64,000 nucleotides of DNA, from contig NZ_JAFBDA010000009.1 in assembly GCF_016907995.1 (NCBI RefSeq), forward strand, positions 1 through 64,000, in the 5' to 3' direction. The number at the start of each line of letters is the position of its first letter. Position 1 is the first letter of the stretch. The DNA comes from Clostridium sardiniense (GTDB lineage: Bacteria; Bacillota; Clostridia; Clostridiales; Clostridiaceae). Shown here one piece after another: positions 10,353-20,200 of this stretch. Both the position numbers and the translations under genes were made by a program. The notes under the pieces are model-generated. The model did not search any database. It had not been told where the DNA came from and saw only the letters and a program-made list of their open reading frames with translations.

Positions 10353-10409
10353 TAAATACTAAGGATAAAGAATGTGATAATATAAAAAACAAAAGTGATT
10401 ATCATTCTC
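10353..10409 (+). promoter_or_regulatory. Promoter with Fur box driving the heme-uptake operon
   Basis: A possible -10 (TGTGATAAT, 10373-10381) is followed by AAAAGTGATTATCATTCTC at 10391-10409. Its last 13 bases match the Fur consensus half GATTATCATTATC in 12 positions. A Fur dimer here would block transcription start, which fits iron-repressed heme acquisition genes downstream. A -35 (TTAAAT near 10352) is weak, as expected for an activator-assisted promoter. Confidence 0.65.
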
Positions 10410-10476
10410 AATAATATTGTTAACTATTATTAATAATATGTCAAATAATAAAAAAATACTAGGGGGATTTATTTTT

Positions 10477-12231
10477 ATGATAAAAAGAAAAGCAAATATA
10501 TTAATTGCAGTTGCATTAGTTACATCAGTGCTTATGGGAAGCGGTATAGGAGTACATGCATTTGCTTCAGAATTAAGCAATAACAAAGAAATAGCAGAAC
10601 ACCTTAATGGTGGCATTTATGAAGTTGAAAATAAGACATCCTATATAACTCCAGGAAATGAAACTGGAGAAAGTATGGCTAGAAAAACTTTAGAAAAAAC
10701 TACAAGACTAACAATAAAAAATGGAAATACATATATGAAATTAAATTTCAATAAAGGCTTATATTCTTTTATGCAAAATATTAAGGTGAGTATTGATGGA
10801 AAAGATCTAAAAATAAAAGAAAATAAAGATGATAAAAGTATAGAATTTGAAGTGCCATCACCAGAGGCTAAAGTTCATATAGGAATGTTTATAACTGCGA
10901 TGGGAAAAAATGTTGAAATGTTTGTAGTTAATGATATGAGTACTTTAAAAACAATAAATGAAATGCCAATAATAAAGGCAAAAGATATAACTGTTTCAAA
11001 GGAGGATAAGATAGATTTATTATCTAATGTAACGGCAGAAGATAAAGAAGATGGAAATGTTAAAGTTAAAGTTTTAGGAGATACAAGTTTTATAAAAAAT
11101 GGAGTAGCAGTAAAAACTGGAACTTATAAAGTTACTTACAAAGCTGAAGATAAAGGTGGACTTGTTGCAACTAAAGATATAAAGGTTACTGTAAAAGATA
11201 AATCAGAATCTAATAAAGATAGCAATGAAGCTAAAAAATACAAAGATGGCGATTACTCAATACAAAACGATGTTAAATATATAGGCGATGGAAATGCTGA
11301 AATAGGAAACAGCATGGCAAGAAGAGTTTTAAATGAAAATAGTGAAATTAATATAAAGAATGGAAAGATTTATGCAACTTTAGAATTAGATAAAGTTCAA
11401 TATGGATTTTTAAAGAATATAAAAATAAATGTAAACGGAAAGAATGTAAATTTTACTGAAAATAATAGAAAAGTAAAATTTGAAGTGCCTAGCTTAAATT
11501 CTAAAATTACTATGTCAGCTTTTGTAACAGCTATGAATAAAGATGTTATTTTCCAAACAATATTAAAAGAAAATACATTGAAAAAGGTAGATTTATCGAA
11601 AGATTATACAAATAAAGCAGAAGAAAATAAAGGTACTTCTTCAAGTAATGAAAAAAAATCAAATAATGAAGTTAAAGATAATACATCTTCAACTAAGGGA
11701 AATAAGGGAAATAATAAAAGGGAAGAAGTTATAAAAGGAAAAGTATACACTATAAAAAATAAAGTAACTCATAAAAGCCAAACAGGAATAGATATGGCAA
11801 GAAAAAATCTAGATAGCAATTCACAAGTTGAAGAAGTAAATGGAAAAACTTATGTAACCTTAACATTTACAGGTGGTCAATATATGAAGGATTATGAAAT
11901 ACATGTAGCAGGAAATAAAGTTAATCATAAAATTACTTACAAAAATGGAAATGTAACAAAGGTAAGATTTGAAGTTCCAAACTTAGATTCAAAAATAAAA
12001 GTAAAAAGCTTTGTAATACCAATGGGTATGAATGTGGAATTTGGAGTTGAATTATTAAAAGATACATTAAAATTTGAAAAAGAATATAAGGTAAGTGATA
12101 GTGAAGTAAATAAGGAACATGGGATAAGTAATAAATTACCTGCTACTGGAATGGATTTTTTAGGAAGTGTCTTAGCTGGATTAGGATCAATAGGTGCAGG
12201 TGCATTAGCTATTTTTTCAAAGAGAAAATAA
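10477..12231 (+). CDS. LPxTG surface protein with three NEAT (heme-binding type) domains
   Basis: Cell-wall heme acquisition protein, 584 residues. Start at ATG 10477, nine bases after AGGGGGA; it opens with a signal peptide (to about residue 30). NEAT-type modules lie at about 42-165, 250-375 and 420-550. Each begins GxYxxxN, has an S-M-A-R or D-M-A-R lip motif (ESMARKTL, NSMARRVL, DMARKNL) and ends in a VPxxxxKI strand. Between modules one and two is an Ig-like DUF5011 type domain (KAKDITVSKEDKIDLLSNVT and following). The end is LPATG, a hydrophobic stretch and FSKRK, a sortase signal. The usual Tyr-x-x-x-Tyr heme motif is not seen; M-G-M-N-V-E-F and similar stand in that place. First gene of the Fur-box operon. 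Confidence 0.9.
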   Translation: MIKRKANILIAVALVTSVLMGSGIGVHAFASELSNNKEIAEHLNGGIYEVENKTSYITPGNETGESMARKTLEKTTRLTIKNGNTYMKLNFNKGLYSFMQNIKVSIDGKDLKIKENKDDKSIEFEVPSPEAKVHIGMFITAMGKNVEMFVVNDMSTLKTINEMPIIKAKDITVSKEDKIDLLSNVTAEDKEDGNVKVKVLGDTSFIKNGVAVKTGTYKVTYKAEDKGGLVATKDIKVTVKDKSESNKDSNEAKKYKDGDYSIQNDVKYIGDGNAEIGNSMARRVLNENSEINIKNGKIYATLELDKVQYGFLKNIKINVNGKNVNFTENNRKVKFEVPSLNSKITMSAFVTAMNKDVIFQTILKENTLKKVDLSKDYTNKAEENKGTSSSNEKKSNNEVKDNTSSTKGNKGNNKREEVIKGKVYTIKNKVTHKSQTGIDMARKNLDSNSQVEEVNGKTYVTLTFTGGQYMKDYEIHVAGNKVNHKITYKNGNVTKVRFEVPNLDSKIKVKSFVIPMGMNVEFGVELLKDTLKFEKEYKVSDSEVNKEHGISNKLPATGMDFLGSVLAGLGSIGAGALAIFSKRK

Positions 12232-12252
12232 AAAGATAAAAGGAGAAAAGTT

Positions 12253-13101
12253 GTGAAAAATATAAAACATTTAATTGTAGGATTTTTAGTATTTACAATT
12301 TTCTTTATAGGAGGAATTAGTAACAGTATAGTTGCTAATGCAACTAATAAAAATCTATCTCCTGGAATTTATGAGTGTGAAAACAATGTAAAACATGATT
12401 CAGAAGTTGGAATGTCTATGGCAAGAACTTACACGAATAAAAAAATGAAGGTAGAAATTTATAAGGATAAAGTAGAGTTTACTATAGGTTTTTCAGGCGT
12501 GGAATATATGAAGAATTTCAGAATCCTTATAAATGGAAAAGAAGCATCTATAAAGAATATGAAAAAGGATAAAGAAAATAATGCAGTAACATTAAAGGTT
12601 CAAGGGCCTGATGTAAATTCTAAAATTGAGACTATAATCTATGTTGAACCAATGGGAAGAGATGTTAGATTTGGAGTTGTTCCTAATTTAAAAACAATGA
12701 AATTAATTAAAAAAATAGATGAACCAAAATCAAAAAATGATAAAACAGCTTCTAAAGAAGAAAAAAAAGAATCAAGTGATAATAAAAAGAAAGCTAATGA
12801 AACAGATAAAAACAAGGCCAAAGAAGAAAAAGTAAAAAGTATGCAAAATAACACAGATAACGATAAAACAGATAGAAATAAGGATAAAGAAGAGAAGAAA
12901 GAATCTGAAAATAAATCAGATATTAATGAAAAGAAGGAAGATAAAAAGGTAGAAGATAATATGAATAAAAGTATAACAGAAAAAAGTGAAGATCCAAAAG
13001 CTAATGAATCAAATAGCAAGGTTAAATATGGAGCTATTTTTGGAGGAGTTATAATTGCTGGAATTATAGGGGGGATAGTTATAAAGAGATTTAAAAAATA
13101 A
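12253..13101 (+). CDS. Membrane-anchored single-NEAT-domain protein
   Basis: 282 residues with a signal peptide (about 1-31), one NEAT domain (about 36-155) with GIYECENNV, VGMSMARTY, GVEYMKNFRILI and EPMGRDVRFGV, a long Lys/Glu/Asp-rich spacer (about 160-260), and a C-terminal membrane helix (GAIFGGVIIAGIIGGIVI) ending KRFKK. There is no LPxTG motif, so it should stay in the membrane rather than be linked to the wall. It begins with GTG 12253, seven bases after AGGAG, and is 21 bases behind the three-NEAT gene. It probably passes heme from the wall protein to the lipoprotein encoded next, by analogy with IsdC in Staphylococcus; that role is inferred. Confidence 0.87.
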   Translation: MKNIKHLIVGFLVFTIFFIGGISNSIVANATNKNLSPGIYECENNVKHDSEVGMSMARTYTNKKMKVEIYKDKVEFTIGFSGVEYMKNFRILINGKEASIKNMKKDKENNAVTLKVQGPDVNSKIETIIYVEPMGRDVRFGVVPNLKTMKLIKKIDEPKSKNDKTASKEEKKESSDNKKKANETDKNKAKEEKVKSMQNNTDNDKTDRNKDKEEKKESENKSDINEKKEDKKVEDNMNKSITEKSEDPKANESNSKVKYGAIFGGVIIAGIIGGIVIKRFKK

Positions 13102-13128
13102 CATTTAAAGTTTAAGGGGAAATGATTT

Positions 13129-14016
13129 ATGAAAATAAAAAGGTATTTTTTATTAGCTTTGGCAATGATAATGACCTGTGCCTTTGTAGGTTGCTTAGAT
13201 GAGGCTAAAGATAAGACAACAGAAGATAAGAATAATAGCGGAAATGTAGTGGCGACATCTGTTGCTGTAACTCAAATACTAGATAAGTTAGGAGTTAAGC
13301 TAAAAGGAGTTCCAACTACTGCTTATAAGTTGCCAGAAAGTACAAAAGATGCTGTTAAAATCGGTAATCCAATGAATCCAGATTTAGAAATAATAAAATC
13401 ATTAAAACCTAGTGTGGTTGTATCTGTTGATACATTAGGAGAGGATTATAAAAATATTTTTAAGGATAATAATATACCTAGTGAATTTGTAACACTAACT
13501 AGCTTAGATGGATTGAAAAACAGTATAACTAAGCTAAGTGATATATTTTCTAAAAAGACTGAGGGAGAAAATCTATTAAAGGACTTAGAAAATAAAGAAA
13601 AGGAAACGAAAAAATTAGGCAATGGAAAAAGTAAAAAGCAGGTAATGATAGTATTTTCAGTACCAGGAAGTATGATGGTTGCAAGTCCAAAGTCCTACGT
13701 AGGTGATTTAGTAAAAATTGCAGGTGGAGAAAATGTAGTTAAGGAAGAAAAATTACCATTTTACACTTATAACAATGAAGAAATTACAAAACTTAAACCA
13801 GATATAGTACTTGTTATGACACATGGAAAACCAGAAGAAGCTAAAGATTCTGCAAAAGAGAAATTTAAAAATGATCCAACATGGAAAAATATAAAAGCTA
13901 TAAAAGAAGAAAAAGTTACATATTTAGATAGTGAATATTTTGGAATGAGTGCAAACTTAAATGTAATGGAAGCATTAAATACTCTTGGCAAAATATTATA
14001 TGGAGATAAGAAATAA
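13129..14016 (+). CDS. Heme-binding lipoprotein of an ABC importer, IsdE-like
   Basis: Substrate-binding lipoprotein of the Fe/B12 (class III) type, 295 residues. The signal ends in a lipobox (FVGC, Cys22). Two features match the heme ligands reported for Staphylococcus IsdE (Met78 and His229): M82 in NPMNPDLEIIKSLKP and H232 in VMTHGKP. This supports heme rather than siderophore as substrate. It sits in one operon with NEAT proteins before it and a FecCD-type permease and ATPase after it. Ribosome-binding site AAGGGGA. Specificity is by motif position only. Confidence 0.9.
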   Translation: MKIKRYFLLALAMIMTCAFVGCLDEAKDKTTEDKNNSGNVVATSVAVTQILDKLGVKLKGVPTTAYKLPESTKDAVKIGNPMNPDLEIIKSLKPSVVVSVDTLGEDYKNIFKDNNIPSEFVTLTSLDGLKNSITKLSDIFSKKTEGENLLKDLENKEKETKKLGNGKSKKQVMIVFSVPGSMMVASPKSYVGDLVKIAGGENVVKEEKLPFYTYNNEEITKLKPDIVLVMTHGKPEEAKDSAKEKFKNDPTWKNIKAIKEEKVTYLDSEYFGMSANLNVMEALNTLGKILYGDKK

Positions 14017-14017
14017 A

Positions 14018-15007
14018 ATGAGATTAGTCAAAAACAGAACAAAACATATATATATTTTAATGGCAATAATACTTTTAGTTGTAGCTATAATAATCTCTTT
14101 AAAGATTGGAAGTATAAAGATTAGTTATAGGGAACTTATTCTTGGATTATTTTCTGATAATCCAAGTGGAAATATTGAAATAATTAGGGATCTTAGGATG
14201 CCTAGAGTTTTTGTAGCTGGATTAGTTGGAGCAAATTTAGCTATATCAGGAGTACTCTTACAATCAGTAATAAAAAATCCGTTGGCAGACCCATATATAA
14301 CAGGGATTTCTTCAGGTGCATCATTAGTTGCAGTTTCAGTAATAGTTTTTGCACCAAAGTTAATTAAATTTGGACCTGTGTTTGGTCTTTTAGGAGGGGC
14401 AATATCTTGCTTAATTGTATATGGAATGGCTTACAAAAATGGTTTATCACCAATTAGAATTGTTTTAGCTGGAGCTGCTGTAAATGCATTACTTGGTGGA
14501 TTAACTGTAATAGTAACATTATGTGCAGGCCCAGGAGCATCTAATATGCAAATGTGGCTTGCAGGAAGTTTAGCTAAAATATCTTGGATAGATTTTAGGA
14601 TACTAATTGGATATTCAGTTGTTGGAATAATAGTTTCGATACTTTTAAGTAAGTCTTGCAACATTATAGTATTAGGTAATAAAAATGCAAGTAGCTTAGG
14701 ATATAATTCCACATTGCAAATGATAATTATAACAACTGTAGCAGTTTTTTTGGCTGGAATATCAACAGCTATAGCAGGGATAATATCATTTGTAGGACTT
14801 GTAGTACCACATATTTGTAGAATTATTATAGGCTCAGATCATAAATATTTAATTCCATTTAGCGGGGTTTTAGGTTCGGCATTATTACTTTTAGCTGATA
14901 CTTTAGGACGAAGTATAATTAAGCCTTATGAAATACCAGTTGGAATAGTAATGGCTGTAATTGGAGCTCCATTCTTTTTATATCTTCTAAAAAGGAGTGA
15001 TATTTAA
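14018..15007 (+). CDS. FecCD-family permease of the heme ABC importer
   Basis: Integral membrane subunit, 329 residues, with about nine or ten hydrophobic helices. Family motifs include RDLRMPRVFVAGLVGANLA near the start, NPLADPYITGISSGAS, LVLAGAAVNALLGGL, MWLAGSLAKISW and the coupling region IAGIISFVGLVVPHICR. I chose ATG 14018, just behind GGAGATAAG and the stop of the lipoprotein gene; earlier in-frame starts would overlap that gene. It should pair with the lipoprotein before it and the ATPase after it (IsdF/HtsBC type). Confidence 0.92.
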   Translation: MRLVKNRTKHIYILMAIILLVVAIIISLKIGSIKISYRELILGLFSDNPSGNIEIIRDLRMPRVFVAGLVGANLAISGVLLQSVIKNPLADPYITGISSGASLVAVSVIVFAPKLIKFGPVFGLLGGAISCLIVYGMAYKNGLSPIRIVLAGAAVNALLGGLTVIVTLCAGPGASNMQMWLAGSLAKISWIDFRILIGYSVVGIIVSILLSKSCNIIVLGNKNASSLGYNSTLQMIIITTVAVFLAGISTAIAGIISFVGLVVPHICRIIIGSDHKYLIPFSGVLGSALLLLADTLGRSIIKPYEIPVGIVMAVIGAPFFLYLLKRSDI

Positions 15008-15008
15008 A

Positions 15009-15791
15009 ATGATAAGAGCTAATAATATAAGTTTTTGTTATGAGGGTAATAAAAAAATATTAAAGAATATAAATATTCAAATAAAAGAAGGAGAAATTAC
15101 TACAATAATAGGTCCAAACGGAAGTGGGAAATCAACGTTATTAAGTATATTATGCAATTTAAACAAACCCAAAAGTGGAGAGATATTTTTAGAGGGGAAT
15201 AATATTAATAAGTTAAGCAAAAAACAAATAGCAAGAAAAATAGCTACAGTTTATCAGCATAATTCTGTACCTAATGATATTACAGTAGAAAAACTTATTA
15301 GCTATGGAAGGTTACCTCATAAAGGATATTTTGAAGTGTTAAATGAAACGGATTTTAAAATTATAAATTGGACCCTTTTAAAGTCAGGACTTTTAGAGAA
15401 AAAAAATAATATGGTTATGAGCTTGTCTGGGGGTGAAAGACAGAGAACATTTATTGCAATGGCTCTAGCTCAAAGACCTAATATATTATTTTTAGATGAA
15501 CCTACAACTTATTTAGATATATTTCATCAGATTGAAATATTAGAAACTATTAAAGAATTAAATAAGAAGAGTAGGCTAACAGTAGTTATGGTTCTTCATG
15601 ATATAAATCAAGCAATAAAATATAGTCATAATATAGTAGTAATGAAAAATGGAGAAATAATAAGAAGTGGAAAAACAGATGAAATAATAGATGAAAATTT
15701 AATAAGATCTGTTTATAAAGTACAAGGAACATTAAATAAAGATAAAGAAACACATGAGCTTTATTTTATACCGAAAAGCTTATATAAATAG
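15009..15791 (+). CDS. ATP-binding subunit of the heme ABC importer
   Basis: Cytosolic ATPase of 260 residues. Walker A is GPNGSGKST, the signature is LSGGERQR, Walker B is ILFLDEPTT and the H-loop is VLHD. Closest in layout to FecE/HmuV-type ATPases. The start is ATG 15009, ten bases after AAAAGGAGTG; GTG 14997 lies within that site. One base separates the permease stop from this start codon, so the two are translated together. Confidence 0.93.
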   Translation: MIRANNISFCYEGNKKILKNINIQIKEGEITTIIGPNGSGKSTLLSILCNLNKPKSGEIFLEGNNINKLSKKQIARKIATVYQHNSVPNDITVEKLISYGRLPHKGYFEVLNETDFKIINWTLLKSGLLEKKNNMVMSLSGGERQRTFIAMALAQRPNILFLDEPTTYLDIFHQIEILETIKELNKKSRLTVVMVLHDINQAIKYSHNIVVMKNGEIIRSGKTDEIIDENLIRSVYKVQGTLNKDKETHELYFIPKSLYK

Positions 15792-15812
15792 GAAAAACAA
15801 TGAAAGTTATGG

Positions 15813-15896
15813 ATGGTAAATAAAACAATAGCAATAGTAGTGGTATTAGCGGTAAGTGGGAGTTTAGTAAGTTTAAATACTTATATAATGATTTAA
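15813..15896 (+). CDS. Possible 27-residue hydrophobic peptide
   Basis: ATG 15813 opens a short frame reading MVNKTIAIVVVLAVSGSL, then VSLNTYIMI and TAA. It looks like a single membrane helix with one positive charge at the N-terminus. It fills most of the gap between the heme ATPase and the ApbE gene, in operon orientation. The ribosome-binding site is weak (GAAAG). It may be chance. Confidence 0.3.
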   Translation: MVNKTIAIVVVLAVSGSLVSLNTYIMI

Positions 15897-15934
15897 TAAG
15901 AATGATAAATTTTTGTTTTAAAAGGAGGGATGAA

Positions 15935-16876
15935 ATGGAAAAAGAATCGATTATAAATAGCAACTTTTCTATGCAAGGGTTTTATTTTGATACAGTTGTG
16001 GAAATTAGTATATATTGCAATTTAAGCAAAGGTGAATATATATTAAACAAATCCTTTGATTTTTGTAAATATTATGAGGAACTTCTTAGTAAAACAAAAG
16101 AAGGCAGTGATATTTATAATGTAAATAATAGTGGTATCAACGGGTTCGATGTTCACAATGAAACACTGAGCATAATAAATAGAAGTTTATATTATAGTGA
16201 ACTTTCTCATGGAAATTTTGATATTAGTATTCAACCACTTTTAAAACTTTGGAATTTTAAAAGTGAAAAAAAGATTATTCCTGTTCAAAATGATATTGAT
16301 GAAAATTTAGAGCTCGTAAATTATAAAAATATATTGATTAATAAAAATCATATTAAACTTATAAAAAATGGGATGTCAATAGATTTAGGCGGAATTGCTA
16401 AAGGGTATATAGCAAACAAGATAAAAGAGTATTTAATTTCAGAAGGTGTAAGTAGTGGAATAATAAACCTAGGCGGAAATGTATTATGTATAGGAAAAAA
16501 AGAGAGCGGAGAAAATTTTAAAATTGGTATTCAAAAACCTTTTTCAGAGAGAGGTGAAATATTAGGGGTTTTAGAAATATGTGATAAATCAGTTGTTTCT
16601 TCAGGAATATACGAGAGGTTCTTTAAAAAAGAGGACAAGATATACCATCATATAATAAATCCTAAGGATGGAAGACCTTTTGAAAGTGATTTAATTCAAG
16701 TGACTATAGTATCGGAGGATTCTATGGATTGTGATGCATTAAGTACAATAGCATTATCACTTGGTGAAGAGGAGGGAATGAAGCTTATAAATTCTATAGA
16801 GGGAGTGGAAGGATTATTTATAAATAAGAATGGTAATATAAGAGTTACTGAAAATTTTCAAGGAGTGTTGGGATGA
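15935..16876 (+). CDS. ApbE-family FAD:protein FMN transferase
   Basis: Attaches FMN covalently to a Thr or Ser in FMN_bind domains. Recognised by SIDLGGIAKGYIANKI, the GGNVLCIGKK region, YHHIINPKDGRP and DCDALSTIALSLGEEEG, which contain the family's FAD- and Mg-binding residues. The start is ATG 15935 after AAAGGAGGG; 313 residues. The N-terminus (MEKESIINSNFSMQGFYF) has no signal peptide or lipobox, although its apparent substrates, encoded by the next two genes, are exported. The adjacent FMN_bind genes make those proteins its probable targets. Its stop codon overlaps the next start (ATGA). Confidence 0.93.
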   Translation: MEKESIINSNFSMQGFYFDTVVEISIYCNLSKGEYILNKSFDFCKYYEELLSKTKEGSDIYNVNNSGINGFDVHNETLSIINRSLYYSELSHGNFDISIQPLLKLWNFKSEKKIIPVQNDIDENLELVNYKNILINKNHIKLIKNGMSIDLGGIAKGYIANKIKEYLISEGVSSGIINLGGNVLCIGKKESGENFKIGIQKPFSERGEILGVLEICDKSVVSSGIYERFFKKEDKIYHHIINPKDGRPFESDLIQVTIVSEDSMDCDALSTIALSLGEEEGMKLINSIEGVEGLFINKNGNIRVTENFQGVLG

Positions 16877-17265
16877 ATAAAAAAGTTATTTTTTCGATAG
16901 TAATTATTTCTTTAGGAGCAACATTTGCGGGATGCTCAGATAAAGATGTTAGTATAAATGATAGTAAAAATGAAAAGGGAAGTATTACTTCTAATTCACT
17001 TACTTTTAAAAATGGAAATTTTGAGGGTGAAGGAGAAGGATTTAATGGAAAAACTAAAGTATCTCTTGAGATAAAGGATGGAATGATTAAAAAAATAGAT
17101 GTTCTAAGTTCAAGTGATGATGAAAATTATTTAAATGAAGCTAAAGATTTAATACCTAAAATAATTGAAAAACAAAGTTCGAATGTTGATTCAATAAGTG
17201 GAGCTACTTTTAGTTCTAAGGGTATAATTTCAGCTGTGGAAAATGCATTGAATAATGCTAAATAA
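16873..17265 (+). CDS. Small FMN-binding lipoprotein
   Basis: 130 residues, translationally coupled to apbE by a 4-base overlap. The signal ends in FAGC (lipobox, Cys about 21). One FMN_bind domain follows, ending in DSISGATFSSKG. The Thr of S-G-A-T is the known type of flavinylation site. It begins FKNGNFEGEGEGFNGKTKV, the same pattern as the domains of the large protein encoded next. It should be a membrane-tethered, one-flavin electron carrier. Confidence 0.9.
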   Translation: MNKKVIFSIVIISLGATFAGCSDKDVSINDSKNEKGSITSNSLTFKNGNFEGEGEGFNGKTKVSLEIKDGMIKKIDVLSSSDDENYLNEAKDLIPKIIEKQSSNVDSISGATFSSKGIISAVENALNNAK

Positions 17266-17279
17266 GGGGGGATTTTATA

Positions 17280-20200
17280 ATGAAAAAATCAAAGATAATT
17301 GCAGGTGGGATTCTTATTACAAGCGCAATTGGTGCAACTAGTTTTGCAATAATTGATCCTTACAATATACTTAGTAAGAAGAATGTAGATGTTCCAAAAA
17401 AAAGTTCGGATTCTACAGAGACTATTATTAAAGAAAAAGAGTCTATTAATAATGAGAGTGATATAAATTTAAAAGGAATAAAAGATGGTACATATTCTGG
17501 AGTTTCAAAAGGTTATGGTGGAGATATTAATGTAAAGGTTACTATAGATAATAGTAAAATAAAAAATATTGAGGTGGTTTCTCATTCAGAGACGCCTAAA
17601 TATTATGAGAATGGTAGCAAAGTTATTGCAAGTATTCTAAAAGAGGGTTCTACTAATGTAGATTCTATTTCAGGAGCAACTTTAACTTCTAATGGAATAA
17701 AAAATGCTGTTAGAGATGCATTATCTAAAGCAGGTTTCAATATAGATAAAACTAATAAAGAAGAAGTAAGTACATCTAAAAGTAATATTAAATCTGACTA
17801 CTTAAAAGCTAAAAGCATAGATTTAAAAGAATATAATCTTCAGGATGGAGAATATATAGGTGAGGCTATGGGCTTTAGAGGAAATGTAAAAGTAAAAGTT
17901 ATAATAAAAAATGATAAGTTAGCAGATGTTAAAGTAATTACTCATAATGATGATGCAGAATTTTTTAATAAAGCTAAAGGGATAATAATTAAAATATTAA
18001 AAAATCAAGGTACTGCTGGAGTAGATACAATTTCAGGAGCTACTTATTCAAGTAATGGATTATTAAATGCAGTTAATTCAGCTTTAAATAAAATAGATAA
18101 AAAAAATAATGGTATAAACAATACAATAAAAATTTCTAAAAATAATAATAATGGAGTAAATAATACCCCATTAATTAATATAAAAGATATTATAAAAGAT
18201 ATATTAGATAAAAATGGTATTAATGAGAATGAAAATAAAAACAATAATGTAAATTTAAAAGAACATAAATTTAAAGATGGGGAATACATAGGAGAAGCTA
18301 AAGGCTTTAATGGAAATGTAAAAGTAAAAATTATAATAAAAAGTGGTACATTAGTAAATATTGAAATAATTAAACATAATGATGATGTAGATTTTTTCAA
18401 TAAGGCTAATGGAGTAATACTTAAAATATTAAAAAATCAAAATACTGGTGGGGTAGATACAATTTCAGGAGCTACTTATTCAAGTAGAGGAATAATAGAT
18501 GCTGTTAATAAAGCTTTGAAAGAAAGTATGAAGGCAAATAATAAAGCTATTGATGAAAGCCAACTCAATAAAGATGTATTCGTAAAGAAAATTGATAAGA
18601 CAGCATTAGATGCATTAATTGCCAAAAAGGTTGATACAGAAAATAAAAGATCTGACATTATTGATTATTATAAAGAAAAATTAAATGCTGCAAAAGCTGT
18701 ATCATCAGATAAAAAGGCAACACAATCAGATGTAGATAATGCTATAACTAAATTGGAAGAAGCAATTAAGGAGTTAAATACTAGTAGTATTTTAAGACAT
18801 GGACAAGTTTATGATGTGTCAGCTAAGTTTGATTATAATGCTACCTCTAGTGGAGTAAGTGGAATTAATAAAATACTTCAAAAAACTGAAGTTAAATTAA
18901 ATGAAAATGGAAAAGTAGATGTGACGATGATATTTAAACCACAAAAAGGATACTCATTTTTAAAGAAAGGTAGATTTATAATTAAAAATGGTGAAGAAAG
19001 CAAAAATTTAAAACCGGAAATTAAAGATGGGATGGAGATATTTAAGTTTACTTTACCTAAATTTGATGAGATATATAATGTAGATGTTTATCTTCCGGAT
19101 GAAGGAGTATTTGGAAGCAATGCCTATATAATGAAATTATTATGGAATACTCTAAGACCATCAAGTACAGTAGCACCAGAAACTAATCCTCTAGAAGCAG
19201 GAAATGATTATACTGTAATGGTTGATATGAAAAATTACAAGAGTCCTGATGTCAACTCTATGGCTAATCAATATCTGGAAAAGCCAGCTACTATATCTGT
19301 TGATAAGGATGGTGTAGCTAGATTGACATTTCGTATGAAGCAGGAATTTTCTGGGACTAGTATATATAAAGATAAGAATTTAGAAAATGCGCTAAATACC
19401 AAAACTATAGGAAATAAAGAGGTTACCTTTAATCTTCCTACCTACGATAAAGAAGGATTGGTTTGGGGAACTAGTAATATTTTAGCCATGAAAATGGATG
19501 TAAAATTTGGATTGAAAATAAATTGGACAACTTTAAAGAACATAAAGGAAAGAACAAGTGTATTAGTAAAAGATGGAGAAGTTTCAGGTAAATTTGGATC
19601 TTATAATAGAAAATATCCGATTAATGTTAATATTTTAGTAGATGATGAAAAAGATATATTTAAAGATTTGATTGTTACACATAAAGGAGATACTGGTGAC
19701 AATAGCTTTATGGATAGGGCAACTAAGGATATATTGGAAAAGATTTTAGATAAACATGCTACTATGGAAACAGTTCGAAATATTGATGCCGTAAGTGGAG
19801 CCACAATTTCAGCTAAAGCCATAAAAGAAACAATATTAATGGCTTTGGAGGAAAGGATGGAGAAAAGTAATACAGCTATTATTGATTTTGCTGTTGCTGG
19901 AAATGGAAGTTTAGAAGGGGAAAAATTATTTAAATCAAAATTAGGGGGTACTTGGAAGGAAAAAGGGGTCATAGCACCTAAACCAATAGCTGCTGAAGGC
20001 TATTTCTTTGATCATTGGGAGCCAGCTCTTCCTAACGGTGATGAAGTTATTAAGGGAAATAAGACATATAAAGCTATATTTGTAAAAAAAGCTGATAAGA
20101 CAGAGTTAGATGCATTAATTGCAAAGAAGGTTGATACAGAAAATAAAGTATCTACAATTGTTGATGATTATAAAGAAAAATTGAATGCTGCAAAAGCTAT

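Noticed and set aside
12639..13019. 126-codon frame opposite the NEAT protein's charged spacer
   Set aside because: Its Ser/Leu/Phe repeats are the complement of Lys/Glu/Asp codons on the real strand.
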